Assembly (NCBI RefSeq): GCF_033807575.1 | Contig: NC_084706.1 | Location: 27,387,204-27,451,203, forward strand | Direction: 5' to 3' | Source: Cydia pomonella | Lineage: Eukaryota > Arthropoda > Insecta > Lepidoptera > Tortricidae | DNA length: 64,000 nt | Part shown: positions 11,601 through 21,350 of the stretch, piece by piece | Layout: each line of letters opens with the position of its first letter | Position numbering within the stretch: position 1 is the stretch's first letter | The notes under the pieces: model-generated | What the model was told of the DNA's origin: nothing | Seen by the model: the letters and a program-made list of their open reading frames with translations, nothing else | The model's database searches: none | Program-made: the position numbers and the translations under genes

Positions 11601-12736
11601 TCATCCCGTTTTTGCGTACAGTAATTAACTGCTGTTGTCATTTCTAAGTTAAATGATGAAATGAAATCTCGACCTAAAATCGGCGGGCCACCATTGCGAA
11701 TAATGTAAACATCAATCAGCTGTGTGCGCCCCGTGTATTCTACGGGCATTGGCGCCATACCTATGCAGTCCAGGTTACCGCCGTTATATGACGCCAGATT
11801 TTTCTTAGGTTCGCAAATCGTCACTTTAGAGAAATGCTTGTTGAACAGCTGCGGTGACATCGCCGTGACCGCTGCCCCGCTATCAATTTCAAACTGTAAA
11901 GGCACGCCTTGTACGGTGACCCATTCTAACATGGGTGCCCCCTTTATGGAACGAATATTAAACAACTTACCATCGTCTCCCTCGCTCACGTCATTCGCCA
12001 TAATGCACTTTACTGTTTTGCACATTCTTTTTAAATGGCCTTTACCGCGGCATTTCTTGCATCGATAATTAGAAAAACGACATTCGGCCGTCTTATGGTT
12101 TGAATAACCGCACACTGCACATTTTTCACGGGCTGTATCCTTGGTCTCGCTGGTGATCTTGAACAGCTGGTCGTTCGTCGAGGCCGCTTGCCCTGCACCC
12201 GCTGACACCTCCCGCGCGCAGCGCACCGCGTTAGCCAACTCCACCGCCTTGGTAAGCGTCAGCTCCTTGAGGTCCTGCGTGAAAACCTTGTCCCGCTCCC
12301 GTCCCGGCAGCATGCCCATCATAAATCTGTCGCGAAGAACTTCCTCCACGTTTGTGAAGTCGCAATCCGCTGACAAACCACGTAGCCTTGCCGCCCATTG
12401 GGTATGCGTCTCCCCGTTTTGTTGAACAGCCGAATAAAATTTGTACCGTTCACTAAAACCAAACACCCTTGGGACAAAGTGGTCTTCCAGCAACTTTAAT
12501 ACATCTTCGTATGGTACTTCTTCTATCTTCTTGGGCAACGCTAAATCCGCTGCGAGTTTGTAAGTACCGTCAATGAGTGTGCTAAGTAATATCGCTCGCC
12601 TTTGTTCGCCTCCCGCGTCCGACGTCGCATTTATTTTATTTGCCACAAACCATTGTAATAAACGTGATTTAAACGTTTTCCAGGTCTGCGAATGGTGATC
12701 AAACGTAGGCAAAATTCCGAAATGCGCACTGGACAT
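8612..12736 (-). CDS. Gypsy Gag-Pol polyprotein
   Basis: A 1374-residue polyprotein carrying all functions for retrotransposition except an envelope. In order: Gag capsid region (about 1-200); two CCHC zinc knuckles (C206 and about C226); aspartic protease with D285-S-G; reverse transcriptase with palm residues in FSKLDLSSAY near 504; RNase H (TVDASPHG near 712); integrase with an HHCC finger (about 950-985) and D,D,E core in HVDFLGP (about 1013), SDNGRAF (about 1074) and NGQAESS (about 1106); then a Pro/Asp-rich tail. The start is the first ATG after the 5' LTR and primer site. There are no frameshifts or stops. The normally invariant YxDD box reads L565-L-D-V568, so the tyrosine and second catalytic aspartate are replaced. 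That should cripple DNA synthesis by this copy, although its RNA could still be copied in trans. Confidence 0.95.
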   Translation of the reverse strand: MSSAHFGILPTFDHHSQTWKTFKSRLLQWFVANKINATSDAGGEQRRAILLSTLIDGTYKLAADLALPKKIEEVPYEDVLKLLEDHFVPRVFGFSERYKFYSAVQQNGETHTQWAARLRGLSADCDFTNVEEVLRDRFMMGMLPGRERDKVFTQDLKELTLTKAVELANAVRCAREVSAGAGQAASTNDQLFKITSETKDTAREKCAVCGYSNHKTAECRFSNYRCKKCRGKGHLKRMCKTVKCIMANDVSEGDDGKLFNIRSIKGAPMLEWVTVQGVPLQFEIDSGAAVTAMSPQLFNKHFSKVTICEPKKNLASYNGGNLDCIGMAPMPVEYTGRTQLIDVYIIRNGGPPILGRDFISSFNLEMTTAVNYCTQKRDELEILQSNYPAVFSDNLGLFNKYKVGLQLKPDAKPVFFKARPLAFALKGKVDKEIDRLVSLGVLKPVEYSEYASPIVPVLKNNGTMRICADYSVSINKQLCVEQYPLPTIKELFAKLHGGQTFSKLDLSSAYTQLELKPESQHLTCINTHRGLFFYTRLVFGLASAPAIFQRAIDNLLSGMDGVLCLLDVILITGKDDTEHLQRLNAVLKRLENAGLTLQKEKCVFFQDKVQYLGYIIDKNGLHKSPDKVKAILEAPVPTNVNKLQSFLGLVNYYRNFVQGASMILSPLYDLLKKGVKWCWREEHDRAFEKIKKSLASDQVLAHFDPNKNLVLTVDASPHGLGAILSQIQPDNSERPISFASRTLNAAEKNYSQLQKEATAIVFAVKRYHQYLFGRSVPFILRTDHKPLISIFGPYKGIPEVTANRLQRYAIFLSAYNYKIEYIRSAMNSADYLSRACLPDDSDNSGGPQRERARGEGQDPLTTDDRASYINFVIEGCLPLTTDELRKQTKIDPDLSKVIGYVCKGWPKKINDDRLKPYFQCRLQLAYENGCLMRGHKVVIPATLQSRALSELHNSHLGIVKTKAEARSKFWFPKIDEKIERMIGSCETCIKLRPAPSRAPLAPWKFPTDPFTRIHVDFLGPINGNTYLVIVDAHSKWVEVYNMKNGTNTSAVCEKLYEFMARFGLPQVIVSDNGRAFTSQEFKDFCLLNDITPVTSPVYHAASNGQAESSVKIVKKGIKSCLIDSKSIKDCTNKLQKYLFDYRNSIHSTTGHSPAQLVFDRKLRTRLDLLNPSPASPSHTSLDNYVKNQQCLQSKAYSGKNKQEFKIGDKVLYKKNFNNNKFTWCKGVIMEKLGKVVYLVKDCEHLDKHKKHKDQLMLYKGQQEDGSFLDDISLENLFSSEQNLPSTCTTAGSEMQNNGGGEGGQIADLSPEGADLPGPLPPPDDDPQEQFEDAESDDTPVEGPDEPNVPHPSTTVGQDRVKRNRPKVNYKPYFK

Positions 12737-12761
12737 TTTTATTTTCGCGTGTGAGTAGGTA

Positions 12762-12772
12762 GATCGCCGCCA
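12762..12772 (-). promoter_or_regulatory. primer-binding site
   Basis: On the element strand TGGCGGCGATC starts one base after the 5' LTR. The initial TGG fits the CCA end of a tRNA. I cannot say which tRNA. Confidence 0.65.
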
Positions 12773-12773
12773 A

Positions 12774-12883
12774 TGTTATATTCGGGAAGGGCGCGAGTGA
12801 AACAACCGATGGCTATAGACACACTGGTTTATTACATGTAGTAAATGATGCGGGGTGGTGCGCTCACGCACACATACATAACA
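12774..12883 (-). repeat. 5' LTR of the Gypsy element
   Basis: Identical 110-bp partner of 8465-8574. In element orientation this LTR should carry the promoter and transcription start. Confidence 0.95.
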
Positions 12884-12950
12884 AAGTTCTGATATCCAAA
12901 AACAAAGAAATAAACATACATAATAAAATAAAACTTATTAACAACTTAAA

Positions 12951-13835
12951 CTAAAGATAAAAAATTTGGCCCAAATCGCCGTCAATGGGCAAGGTGCCTA
13001 GAAGGCTGGCCGTATTTCCCCGCTGTATGGCGATACTTATACGCTGAGCGAAATAGTGGCCAGCCCTCTGGTCGCCCGAGGCCTCTATTAGGCGCGCCGA
13101 CAAATCTTTAAAAAGCCGACGCGCACTTGGCCCCCATGGCCCCAAGGTTTCAACGCCAAACGCCGCAAACATGTAGCTACTTCCTAGTGCTGAATATTTG
13201 CGGCGCTTGAGGCTTTCGGCCGAGGATGCCGCAGCGCCAGCGGTAACTTTGGTGCTCGGGACATGGGACGGTGCCAGGGTATCAACGCATGTAGCGTCCC
13301 ACACTAGCGGCCGACCCATGCTCCAAGGCACCAGTGTCATTCCGTCGGGTCGCTTGCCATCGTCCCTGGCTAGACCGCTGGGCTCAAGTACTGCCGGCAC
13401 TCTGGCACTAACAAGGGCCCGACGGATAACATCATTCATACTGGCGTGGCGGGGCATTCTTCCAGCGCTTCGGACGCACGAGAGGCCATGGTGGCCTAGG
13501 ATGTCCACCATGGCGCCGCATTGACAGCGATGTGGTTGGTTAGTTGATGCCCCTAAACGTAAGCTAGCTGCCAGGCGGAAGGTAGTGTCATCCAAAAAAG
13601 TGCCAATATTTGGAGAGGGTAATGCCTGCAGCCACAGACCCGACTCCCACTCCGCAGTCGCAAGGAGACGAGCTCGGTCTGTCGAACTAGTTGACGTATC
13701 TAAAAGGTTTTTCCGTACTAGTTGACAGAGAGGCTCGTCCCATTGCTTCTGCGAGCAAGGATTGGCAGGCGGATCCGTGTTTGGGCAGGTTATAGACCAA
13801 ACGTTCTTGGCCTCGGAGCAGTGTGCGGCCTCCAT
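12951..13835 (-). CDS. LINE C-terminal region with restriction-like endonuclease motifs
   Basis: A 294-residue frame that looks like the C-terminal part of a non-LTR retrotransposon with a restriction-like endonuclease, the type used by the R2, CRE, NeSL and R4 groups. Visible in order: a CCHC finger (C104, C106, H115 or H116, C120); an RHxxxN motif at 129-134; KRPDG at 161-165; a second acidic residue D180 in VWDAT, 15 residues after the PD pair; then a conserved tail FGVETLGPWGPSA (226-238) and QRISIAIQRGN (264-274). No RT domain precedes it, so the copy is 5'-truncated; coding sense continues a few codons upstream of the chosen ATG to about 13858. The same tail recurs at 27261, 36932 and 54663. 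The Gypsy element sits just downstream, in its 3' flank. Clade assignment is inference. Confidence 0.7.
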   Translation of the reverse strand: MEAAHCSEAKNVWSITCPNTDPPANPCSQKQWDEPLCQLVRKNLLDTSTSSTDRARLLATAEWESGLWLQALPSPNIGTFLDDTTFRLAASLRLGASTNQPHRCQCGAMVDILGHHGLSCVRSAGRMPRHASMNDVIRRALVSARVPAVLEPSGLARDDGKRPDGMTLVPWSMGRPLVWDATCVDTLAPSHVPSTKVTAGAAASSAESLKRRKYSALGSSYMFAAFGVETLGPWGPSARRLFKDLSARLIEASGDQRAGHYFAQRISIAIQRGNTASLLGTLPIDGDLGQIFYL

Positions 13836-13900
13836 AGATCCAATGGAAGAATCTAATATTTTATATTAAAATTATTATTTAAATATTAATATTTAAATTA

Positions 13901-14981
13901 AACCTATGCTAATCTGCAGGCAGGGGATTAAAGAAACTAGATGCCATGAGGTTTTTAATTATTGCAGGTTTCATTAGATGTAAATCCAGTTGATCGTTGC
14001 TATGACACAGTTCATTCATTGACCTCGGAGCTCGGACAAAGTATGAATTTTGACGATAGGTGGTTTTGGTCAGCGGAAGTAACAATGGTCAGTAGTGTCT
14101 AGAATAAGCTCTGGGGATACGAAAATTGGGCCTTATGTGGTTAAAAATATATGCCATTTTCAAAATTATCCCGCTTTCGAAGTTTCCCCAATGCACTTTA
14201 ATTGTCAAAAATGATTCCGGGAATAAAAACATTCCCGGGAATGTAAAAACAGAACATCACTTGACTCGGATTGCAGCTCTTGTAATAAGAAAGACTATTT
14301 GCATTCGCTTGTAGCGTTTTTATATCGCGTAATGCTGAACTAAAGCGGAATTAGTTTCTTAATGGGTTGGTGGACGAAATATAAGAAAACAGGACAAGAG
14401 CGAGTTGGACTCGCCCACTGTCGCGAATCAGGTAGACATCGCGGTACCAACAACAAATAACACAAGACATTCATTACGTTTTTATAAGTGGGTAGAATCA
14501 TACTTTTTACTTTGTGGTGCAACCAGGTGCTCGCCCATATCGCCTTCAGCGGCCACAGTGATCAGTCAGTAGTGTTATAAAGTATATTCATTTGAGTGTC
14601 ACGAGTTGACGATGAATATGGAGACAACAGCAGCTTATCTCTCGGAAGTTAAGTATGATTAATTCGGTATTTATTATTTGTATTGTCACCGATTATGATC
14701 CGGAATATCTGTTGTGTATTTGTATGAGTCTATAAATTAAAATTAAAATTAAAATTATTTATTTCTATACAGAACACAGAAAAACATGATTGGTATACTG
14801 GCGGACCCCAAACTAGGCTGAGCCTGTATCTCGGGACCCTTGAGTGCAATACATTGGCAATAAGTATAAAAACGTTACAAACAGGTACAGACGTTACAAA
14901 TCAGAAAGAGAAGATTAAAAAACTAAAATATAACAACACCCAAAAATACATTACAAAACGGTGGATACTACTATACAAATA
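13901..14981. other. unassigned; LINE-like tail near 14740-14850
   Basis: Mostly unexplained. A run of AAATT units at 14736-14760 followed by a GC-richer block looks like the 3' end of a minus-strand retroelement. A small palindrome around TTCCGGGAATA lies near 14215-14240. Confidence 0.35.
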
Positions 14982-14986
14982 TGTGT

Positions 14987-15046
<60 letters not shown>

Positions 15047-15054
15047 GCGCGCGC

Positions 15055-15129
<75 letters not shown>
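14982..15129. repeat. (GT)n microsatellite
   Basis: About 148 bp of GT dinucleotide with one GC-rich interruption (15041-15058). The long Cys/Val and His/Thr frames over it on both strands are artefacts of the repeat. Confidence 0.98.
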
Positions 15130-15132
<3 letters not shown>

Positions 15133-16199
15133 TAACTTGGTACAAGAAGAGCCTCCGTTTCGTGATATGTTAACGACACAAGCCACATTTTTACCGTTGC
15201 CTTGGTCTTACTTAAAGTCCAATTTTGAATTTCGTTTACCTTACAAACATTGTTATATACAATATAATTCCGTAATGATGCGTGTTATATTGAGGTTCCT
15301 CCTTGAAAACCATATTAATCTAGGCCCGAAGTGTTGGGTGCTGGGTAGCCGCTGTTAAGGTGTTGACACATGAAGAGAGAACATGGAGTAGAGAAAGTGC
15401 CCCTAGTAACTGACTACCGGACAGACGTTAATTGATGACCATGTATACCTGTCCAACCGGACTGACCATACTTAGTGAATGTGTAGTTGTCTGCGCGTAT
15501 AGACATACGTTGGGGCTGATGGCCAGGATTTGCGCTGATGTGGATGGCAGGTTGTTGAAATGATGAAGGCAGCGGGTTCTTCGAATTAATTATATAATTC
15601 GGAATTATCTACATGGTTTTTGAATCAATTAACGTTATATAAAAAGAGCAAAATAAAAGTACGTATAAGCTACGTGGTAGTTCGGTGAGAGATCGAATTG
15701 TGAGTGTCATTCTCTGTCTTCATTGGTGCGCGCAGGAATGACGAGCCGCTACACCATTGGCTGCCGATCACGACATATACGCGATAGATGCCTCTCATTG
15801 GCTGCTGGTGACATGACGCGATAACATGTATGTGACGTAGGTGCATCGCAGCCGGGGATGAGCGCACGGGTCGCTAGGCGCAGCCAGGCCGAAGGTCACA
15901 TGCCGCCGCCAGTTTCTATGCGGTTTAGGTATGCCTTAACAGTAGTCATGAAACTATTTTACCCTCAGATGAAGGACGGTGGCGCCGTGGTAACGGCGAG
16001 GCAATCATTAGCGGACAGATAGAGACTGCGATGATCAACATAAGGTAAGGATTCAAACAACCACATAATCCATAACCCAAGGCAAACATAAGCTTAGTAT
16101 CGCGACGCCCTCTACTTACTAGTATGTTATCACCGTCCTATTATGATATAGTATTATATATTTATACACACACTCCCCCTGAGTTCGCAACACACACCG
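15130..16199. other. unassigned sequence
   Basis: About 1 kb, locally GC-richer at 15670-15990 with two CATTGGCTGC-like words near 15760 and 15797. No coding or repeat identity is supported. Confidence 0.35.
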
Positions 16200-16312
16200 A
16201 GGGTTCCGAACTATCTCGTTCACGGTTTATGAGATACGGCCAGACAGACGGACGGACAGCGGAGTCTTAGTAATAGGGTCCCGTTTTACCCTTTGGGTAC
16301 GGAACCCTAAAA
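16200..16312 (-). mobile_element. family V element, truncated
   Basis: Read on the minus strand it starts AGGGTTCCGTACCC and continues through GGGACCCTATTACT into a GTCCGTCCG run, as in the fuller copies at 16733 and 45470. It is cut after about 110 bp. Confidence 0.65.
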
Positions 16313-16410
16313 ATTTTTTTTACTTTAATTGCCCGAACGAAGGCGAAGGTTAACGTTTTGGGCAATAATGCTTTCGCATGGCACCAAACGATTCTCGTAA
16401 AATTTCATAA

Positions 16411-16503
16411 GCAGGTTGACTAGTAGAGAATGCCTTATGGCATTAAGTTCGCCTTTTGTACAGTGTGTTTTTCTTATGTGCAATAATGATTAAATAAATA
16501 AAT
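16411..16503 (+). mobile_element. LINE 3' end, family T
   Basis: Carries the stem AATGCC-TTAT-GGCATT, then AAGTTCGCC, a GTGCAATAA signal and an AAATA tail. The stem sequence differs from the copy at 492-645 but still pairs. Confidence 0.55.
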
Positions 16504-16575
16504 ACATATAATTATTTGTCGTTTCGTTTTTTTTGTGTGACATGCATAAAAATAATTTCGCTGTTATTATAGCTT

Positions 16576-16682
16576 TTGTTCACAATCCATAACTCCCGCG
16601 GGAACAATATATGCCTTTGTCCTTTAGTATATCTGCATGAAATAAGATCTTTTTCGAGCAAGTGTGATGAAAAAGCAATTTC
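16576..16682. mobile_element. single-arm copy of the 20028-20194 foldback
   Basis: Shares CACAATCC, AACTCCCG and a long block ending GAGCAAGTGTGATGAAA with the left arm at 20028. The opposite arm is absent. Confidence 0.55.
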
Positions 16683-16732
16683 ACTGCACGCGATGATACG
16701 GGACGAGCGCGGATTTCAAGTATGCGCCGCAT

Positions 16733-17032
16733 TTTTAGGGTTCCGTACCCAAAGGATCAAACGGGACCCTATTACTGAGACTTCGCTGTCCGTCCGTCCG
16801 TCCGTCCGTCCGTCTGTCACCAGGCTGTATCTCATGAACCGTGATAGCTATACAGTTGAAATTTTCACAGATGATGTATTTCTGTTGCCGCTATAACAAC
16901 AAATACTAAAAACATAATAAAATGAATATTTAAGGGCGGCTCCCATACAACAAACATAATTTTTTTGCTGTTTTTATAAATAATGGTACGGAACCCTTCG
17001 TGCGCGAGTCCGACTCGCACTTGCCCGGTTTT
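16733..17032 (+). mobile_element. family V element, full length
   Basis: About 300 bp from TTTTTAGGGTTCCGTACCC to GACTCGCACTTGCCCGG, with a (GTCC)n run and the word GGCTGTATCTCATGAACCG. A second near-complete copy is at 45470. The inner word GGTACGGAACCC mirrors the start, giving a short terminal inverted repeat. Probably non-autonomous; superfamily unknown. Confidence 0.7.
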
Positions 17033-17177
17033 TAGATTTTATTGTTTAATGATGCCTTACCGTATGCTACGTACGTAATTTCCCGTAGACGGATTTAGCT
17101 ACATTGATCGTAGTTAATTAGGGACATCGAGATTATTACAATTCTAATAGTTTGCTATACTAATGTCGATTAGAGTC

Positions 17178-17290
17178 GTAAATGATTGATGGCTTTCTAA
17201 TTCCAAACCCAATCAATATAGACCGATAGTTAAACCACAGGGGAGCGAAGCTCGACTGCTATTTAAACTGGAATTGTATCAAACTGGGTA
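17178..17290 (+). repeat. family W repeat, copy 1
   Basis: Shares AATTCCAAACCCAATCAATA, then AAACCACAGGGGAGC and a GGAATTGT block, with 21650-21772 in the same orientation. Function unknown. Confidence 0.5.
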
Positions 17291-17499
17291 TTTAAGGTAT
17301 CGTTCGGATTCAGTCTACACCAGCACTCTTCCAGCAAATCTTAAACGATGGCAGACTGTTAGTAGGCAGTAATGTCGCGCTGGAATCAATTCAATTCTAT
17401 ACTATTATATTGTTCTGTTTTGCTTTGTTCTATTCAGTTCAGTCCACTAGATCTCGTTCAGACCAATTTTCGGTGGAAGTTTGCATGGTAATGTACATC

Positions 17500-18213
17500 A
17501 TATATATTTTTTAGGTTTATCATTCTCTTATTTTAGAAGTTACAGGGGGGGGGGGGGACACATTTTACCACTTTGGAAGTGTCTCTCGCACAAACTATTC
17601 ATTTTAGAAAAAAATGATATTAGAAACCTCAATATCATTTTTGAAGACCTATCCATAGATACCCCACACGTATGGGTTTGATGAAAAAAGATTTTTTGAG
17701 TTTCAGTTCTAAGAATGGGGAACCCCCAAAATTTATTGTTTTTTTTTATATTTTTGTGTGAACATCTTAATGCGGTTCATAGAACTCCACTTACTAAGTT
17801 TGAACAGTATAGCTCTTATAGTTTCGGAAAAAAGTGGCTGTGACAGAATCGGACAGACAGACGGACATGACGAATCTATAAGGGTTCCGTTTTTTGCCAT
17901 TTGGCTACGGAACCCTAAAAAATGATATTAGAAACCTCAATATCATTTTTGGAGACCGATCCATACATATCCCACACGTATGGGTTTGATGAAAAAAAAA
18001 ATGTTGAGTTTCAGTTTTAAGTATGGGGCACCCCCAAAATTTATTGTTTATTTTTTCTTAATGCGGTACATAGAATACATCTACTTACCAAGTTTGAACA
18101 GTATAGTTCTTATATTTTCGGAAAAAAGTGGCTGTGACATAAACGGACAGACAGACGGACATGACGAATCTATAAGGATTCCGTTTTTTGCCATTTGGCT
18201 ACGGAACCCTAAA
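17500..18213 (+). mobile_element. AGGGTTCCGT-type element with an internal duplication
   Basis: A G-run (17547-17558) is followed by two direct copies of a roughly 300-bp unit (about 17612-17916 and 17920-18210). Each runs from AATGATATTAGAAACC to GGCTACGGAACCCT; the second lacks about 14 bases. The terminal word matches families U and V. Confidence 0.65.
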
Positions 18214-18267
18214 AATGAGTCCATTTTTTAACGATTCGTAACACGAGCATCTAATTTATTAGATAAT

Positions 18268-18898
18268 AAAACCGGCCAAGAGCATGTCGGGCCACGCTCA
18301 GTGTAGGGTTCCGTAGTTACTCTTCCATCACAATAAGCTAAACTGGAGCTTAAAGTATAGTAAATTGTTAACCAAGGGATGAAACGGTACCTGTCACGCG
18401 AATTAAACAAATAGGCAAATTTGCACAATCAGTACCTAATTAGGTAAAGTAAGTCTTTTTACTATGAAGGGGGAACTTTTTGCGATAACTCAAAAACAGC
18501 TAAACTGAGCATGTCCGCTATAGTTTTAATTTAATGTCTTTCTTAAGCTCTACTTCCACGATTTTTTTCATAATTTTTGGACCTATGGTTCAAAAGTTAG
18601 AGGGGGGGGGGGGACACAATTTTTTTTTCTTTCGGGGCGATTATCTCCGAATATATTCACTTTATCAAAAAATGTTTGTTGAAGATCCCTATTCGTTTTG
18701 AAAGACCTTTCCAACGATACCCCACACTGTAGGGTTGAAGCAAAAAAAAAAATTCACCCCCACTTTACGTGTAGGGGAGGTATCCTCAAAAAAAAAAAAT
18801 TTTTAGTTTTTATTGTAAGACTTTGTCGGCTTTATTGATTTATATATCCATGCTGAATTTCAGCTTTCTAGCACTAACGACCACGGAGCAAAGCCTCG

Positions 18899-18929
<31 letters not shown>

Positions 18930-18978
18930 GGACATGGCGAAACTATAAGGGTTCCTAGTTGACTACGGAACCCTAAAA
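18268..18978 (+). mobile_element. family U element, full length
   Basis: About 710 bp from ACCGGCCAAGAGCATGTCGG and TAGGGTTCCGTAGTTAC to GACTACGGAACCCTAA, giving a terminal inverted repeat of 14 or so bases. It contains a run of about 13 G (from 18602), A-runs and a CAGA array near the right end. Other copies: 34764-35455 (+) and 31552-31992 (-). No coding capacity is seen. Confidence 0.7.
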
Positions 18979-19355
18979 AGCCACTATTGCTTTGAGTATA
19001 TAAAAAGAACGAAATAATAAATATAGTACATTGTGCAACGAGGGGGGTGAGTGAAATTTTGTATACGAGGGTGGTAATCCCAGTTTGCAATATTGTTACC
19101 CCCAATGTTTTTCATTACACTTGCGAAGCTTTAAATTAAATTTGAAGCAAAATAATTCTTAAATACGGTGACATAACAAACATTCGTCCGCCATTTTGTA
19201 ATTTCTTGACAGGATAGACATCGAAGGCACAGACCTATTCGGCATTTATCCACGATTGATAATTGTGTAAAAATATTTTAAACGGGTGATAAATTAATCA
19301 AAGTATATTATTTTGAACATAAAAAAAAAATTATAAACGTCAGTATGTATTTTAA

Positions 19356-19907
19356 AATTAAAACAAGAAATATTACTTTGCTAATCCGCGAGAAAATAAC
19401 GTGTTAGTCAATCAGTGCTAACCCGTTATACTTACTTGCGTATTTTTACATGCAATTAATGTTCCCACCCTCCCACCGCAAAAATAAATACGCAAATAAA
19501 TATAACAACCCACCACCAAAAGTACAAAACTCGACACGTGTTTCGCCTCTCTACGAGGCATCCTCAGGAGATGCTGGAGATGTTGACGGTCTGACACCCG
19601 ACAACTGACATATTATTTTTGCGGTGGGAGGGTGGGAACATTAATTGCATTAGGTCAGTTGTCGGGTGTCAGACCGTCAACATCTCCAGCATCTCCTGAG
19701 GATGCCTCGTAGAGAGGCGAAACACGTGTCGAGTTTTGTACTTTTGGTGGTGGGTTGTTATATTTATTTGCGTATTTATTTTTGCGGTGGGAGGGTGGGA
19801 ACATTAATTGCATGTAAAAATACGCAAGTAAGTATAACGGGTTAGCACTGATTGACTAACACGTTATTTTCTCGCGGATTAGCAAAGTAATATTTCTTGT
19901 TTTAATT
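19356..19907. repeat. perfect palindrome, two 254-bp arms
   Basis: Left arm 19356-19609 and right arm 19654-19907 are exact reverse complements by eye, separated by a 44-bp spacer. The spacer repeats, in direct orientation, a segment of the right arm (TGCGGTGGGAGGGTGGGAAC). Perfect identity over this length suggests recent origin or ongoing arm homogenisation; assembly artefact is also possible. Confidence 0.9.
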
Positions 19908-20027
19908 AGCATGGATTTCCGCAAAGTAACGCCTGATTCTATTAATTATTTGTATTTTAAAAGTAAAACTCCTTTGTGCTACTTGATTTGTATGAATAAA
20001 TGACATAATAAAACCTTTTTTTTTTCA

Positions 20028-20194
20028 CAATCCTTAACTCCCGGGGAACAATATTAGGCCTTTGTCCTTCAGTACACCTGCATGAAATAAGATCTTTTTC
20101 GAGCAAGTGTGATGAAACATAATTTTCATCACACTTGCTCGAAAAAGGACAAAGGACAAAGGCCTATTTTGTTCCCGCGAGAGTTATGGATTGT
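20028..20194. mobile_element. foldback element within the complex
   Basis: Left arm CACAATCC...GAGCAAGTGTGATGAAA is mirrored by TTTTCATCACACTTGCTCGA...GGATTGTG. The right arm is shorter and repeats GGACAAA. Related to 16576-16682. Confidence 0.6.
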
Positions 20195-20509
20195 GAAAAA
20201 AAGCTATTACTCCCTAGGGAGTTATAGTTTTTTTATTATGTCACTACGCGTTTTATTATGTCACGCATGAAAACATACAAATCAAGTAGCATAAATGAGT
20301 TTTACTTTTAAAATACTGACGTTTATAATTTAATATTTTTGTTTATGTTTAAAATTAAATAATTCGATTAAATTTAACAGCCGTTTTAAATATTTTTACA
20401 TAATTATTAATCGTGCCTGAATGCCGACTATGTCTGTGTCCTCGATGCTAACCTGTCAAGAAATTACAAAATGGCGGACGAATGTTTGATATTATGTCAC
20501 CGTATTTAA

Positions 20510-21350
20510 CACGTTAAACGCCAGACCAAAATATTCATTTTTTCTTAAAAAAAAACTTGATGTAAATTCAATTATTACTTTAATATGTATATAGATATAT
20601 ATTTTATTTTGTTATTGGAGGTTTAGTTAAAAAGTTATTAAAAAAAGAAAACTCGCGGTCACCGATGACCCCCGTGGCGCTGTGAAGTTCATATTTCAAA
20701 AACCGTTACCATGACGCCACGCCGGTCCCCCCGCCGGCCACCCCTCTCGCCGCCGGTCACTGTGCCGGTCATTATACTGTCACATTCGCACCCGCTAAAA
20801 TATGCTTATAATATAAAATTTAACTGCTTTGGCATTGTGTGACAATAGCTTGGTTTGGCAATTCCTGCTACTGGTTCAAGAAGATACGCTGTTTTTGTTT
20901 ATTTTAGTTAATTTTGGGTTTTTATGATGTTTTTTTTGTGGAATGCATGTATCAGGTGTGTGTCTGCATTGGGAAATTTATTTTTTCTTATTTTTTGATA
21001 ATTGTCGTGTATCTCCAAATAATTGAAATTAATTTCTATTAATTATATAATTATTGCAAATACTTAATTATATAAATTATAGAATTAAAGCTGTGATTTG
21101 AAAAAAATGCCTTGTTTTTTCATTTTTTCAACAAATCTACTATGTCACTAACTGCACCCACGTCCCAAGCCACCGTTTTACTAACGAGCGCCATGCCGGT
21201 CCCTTGCATACAACGCATTGCTTATAACTGCTACACGCGGCGCAGGATAGCATCTTAAAAACAGGTTTAACACGAGGTCACCGGTGCCCCCCATGGCGTG
21301 TTGCAGTTGACTTCGTGAGGTCGCCGGTGCCCCCCATGGCGTTCAACGTG
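20510..21350. mobile_element. piggyBac-like non-autonomous element at TTAA
   Basis: An 841-bp insert flanked by TTAA on both sides (20506-20509, 21351-21354), with terminal inverted repeats CACGTTAAACGCCA and CACGTTGAACGCCA. The unoccupied site, with a single TTAA, is preserved in the opposite outer arm at 19159-19162. The right end repeats GGTCACCGGTGCCCCCCATG-like words. No transposase frame, so it is a MITE-like element relying on a piggyBac-type enzyme. Confidence 0.8.

Larger units (their letters stand above)
8465..12883 (-). mobile_element. complete Ty3/Gypsy LTR retrotransposon, mag-like
   Basis: A 4419-bp element bounded by two identical 110-bp LTRs (TGTTAT...ATAACA on the plus strand) and a perfect 5-bp target duplication AAGTT (8460-8464 and 12884-12888). 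It contains one uninterrupted gag-pol frame, a primer-binding site next to the 5' LTR and a purine tract next to the 3' LTR, and no env-like frame. Very short LTRs and a fused Gag-Pol recall the mag lineage first known from the silkworm. LTR identity and an open frame indicate recent insertion, but the RT active site is substituted. Confidence 0.95.

Noticed and set aside
14851..15360. Long Cys/Val and His/Thr frames on both strands
   Set aside because: They are produced by the GT dinucleotide array, which is open in several frames.
18860..19105. Minus-strand frame with a Ser/Val/Cys/Leu run
   Set aside because: Generated by the CAGA array at the end of family U; the same artefact appears at 35327-35572.
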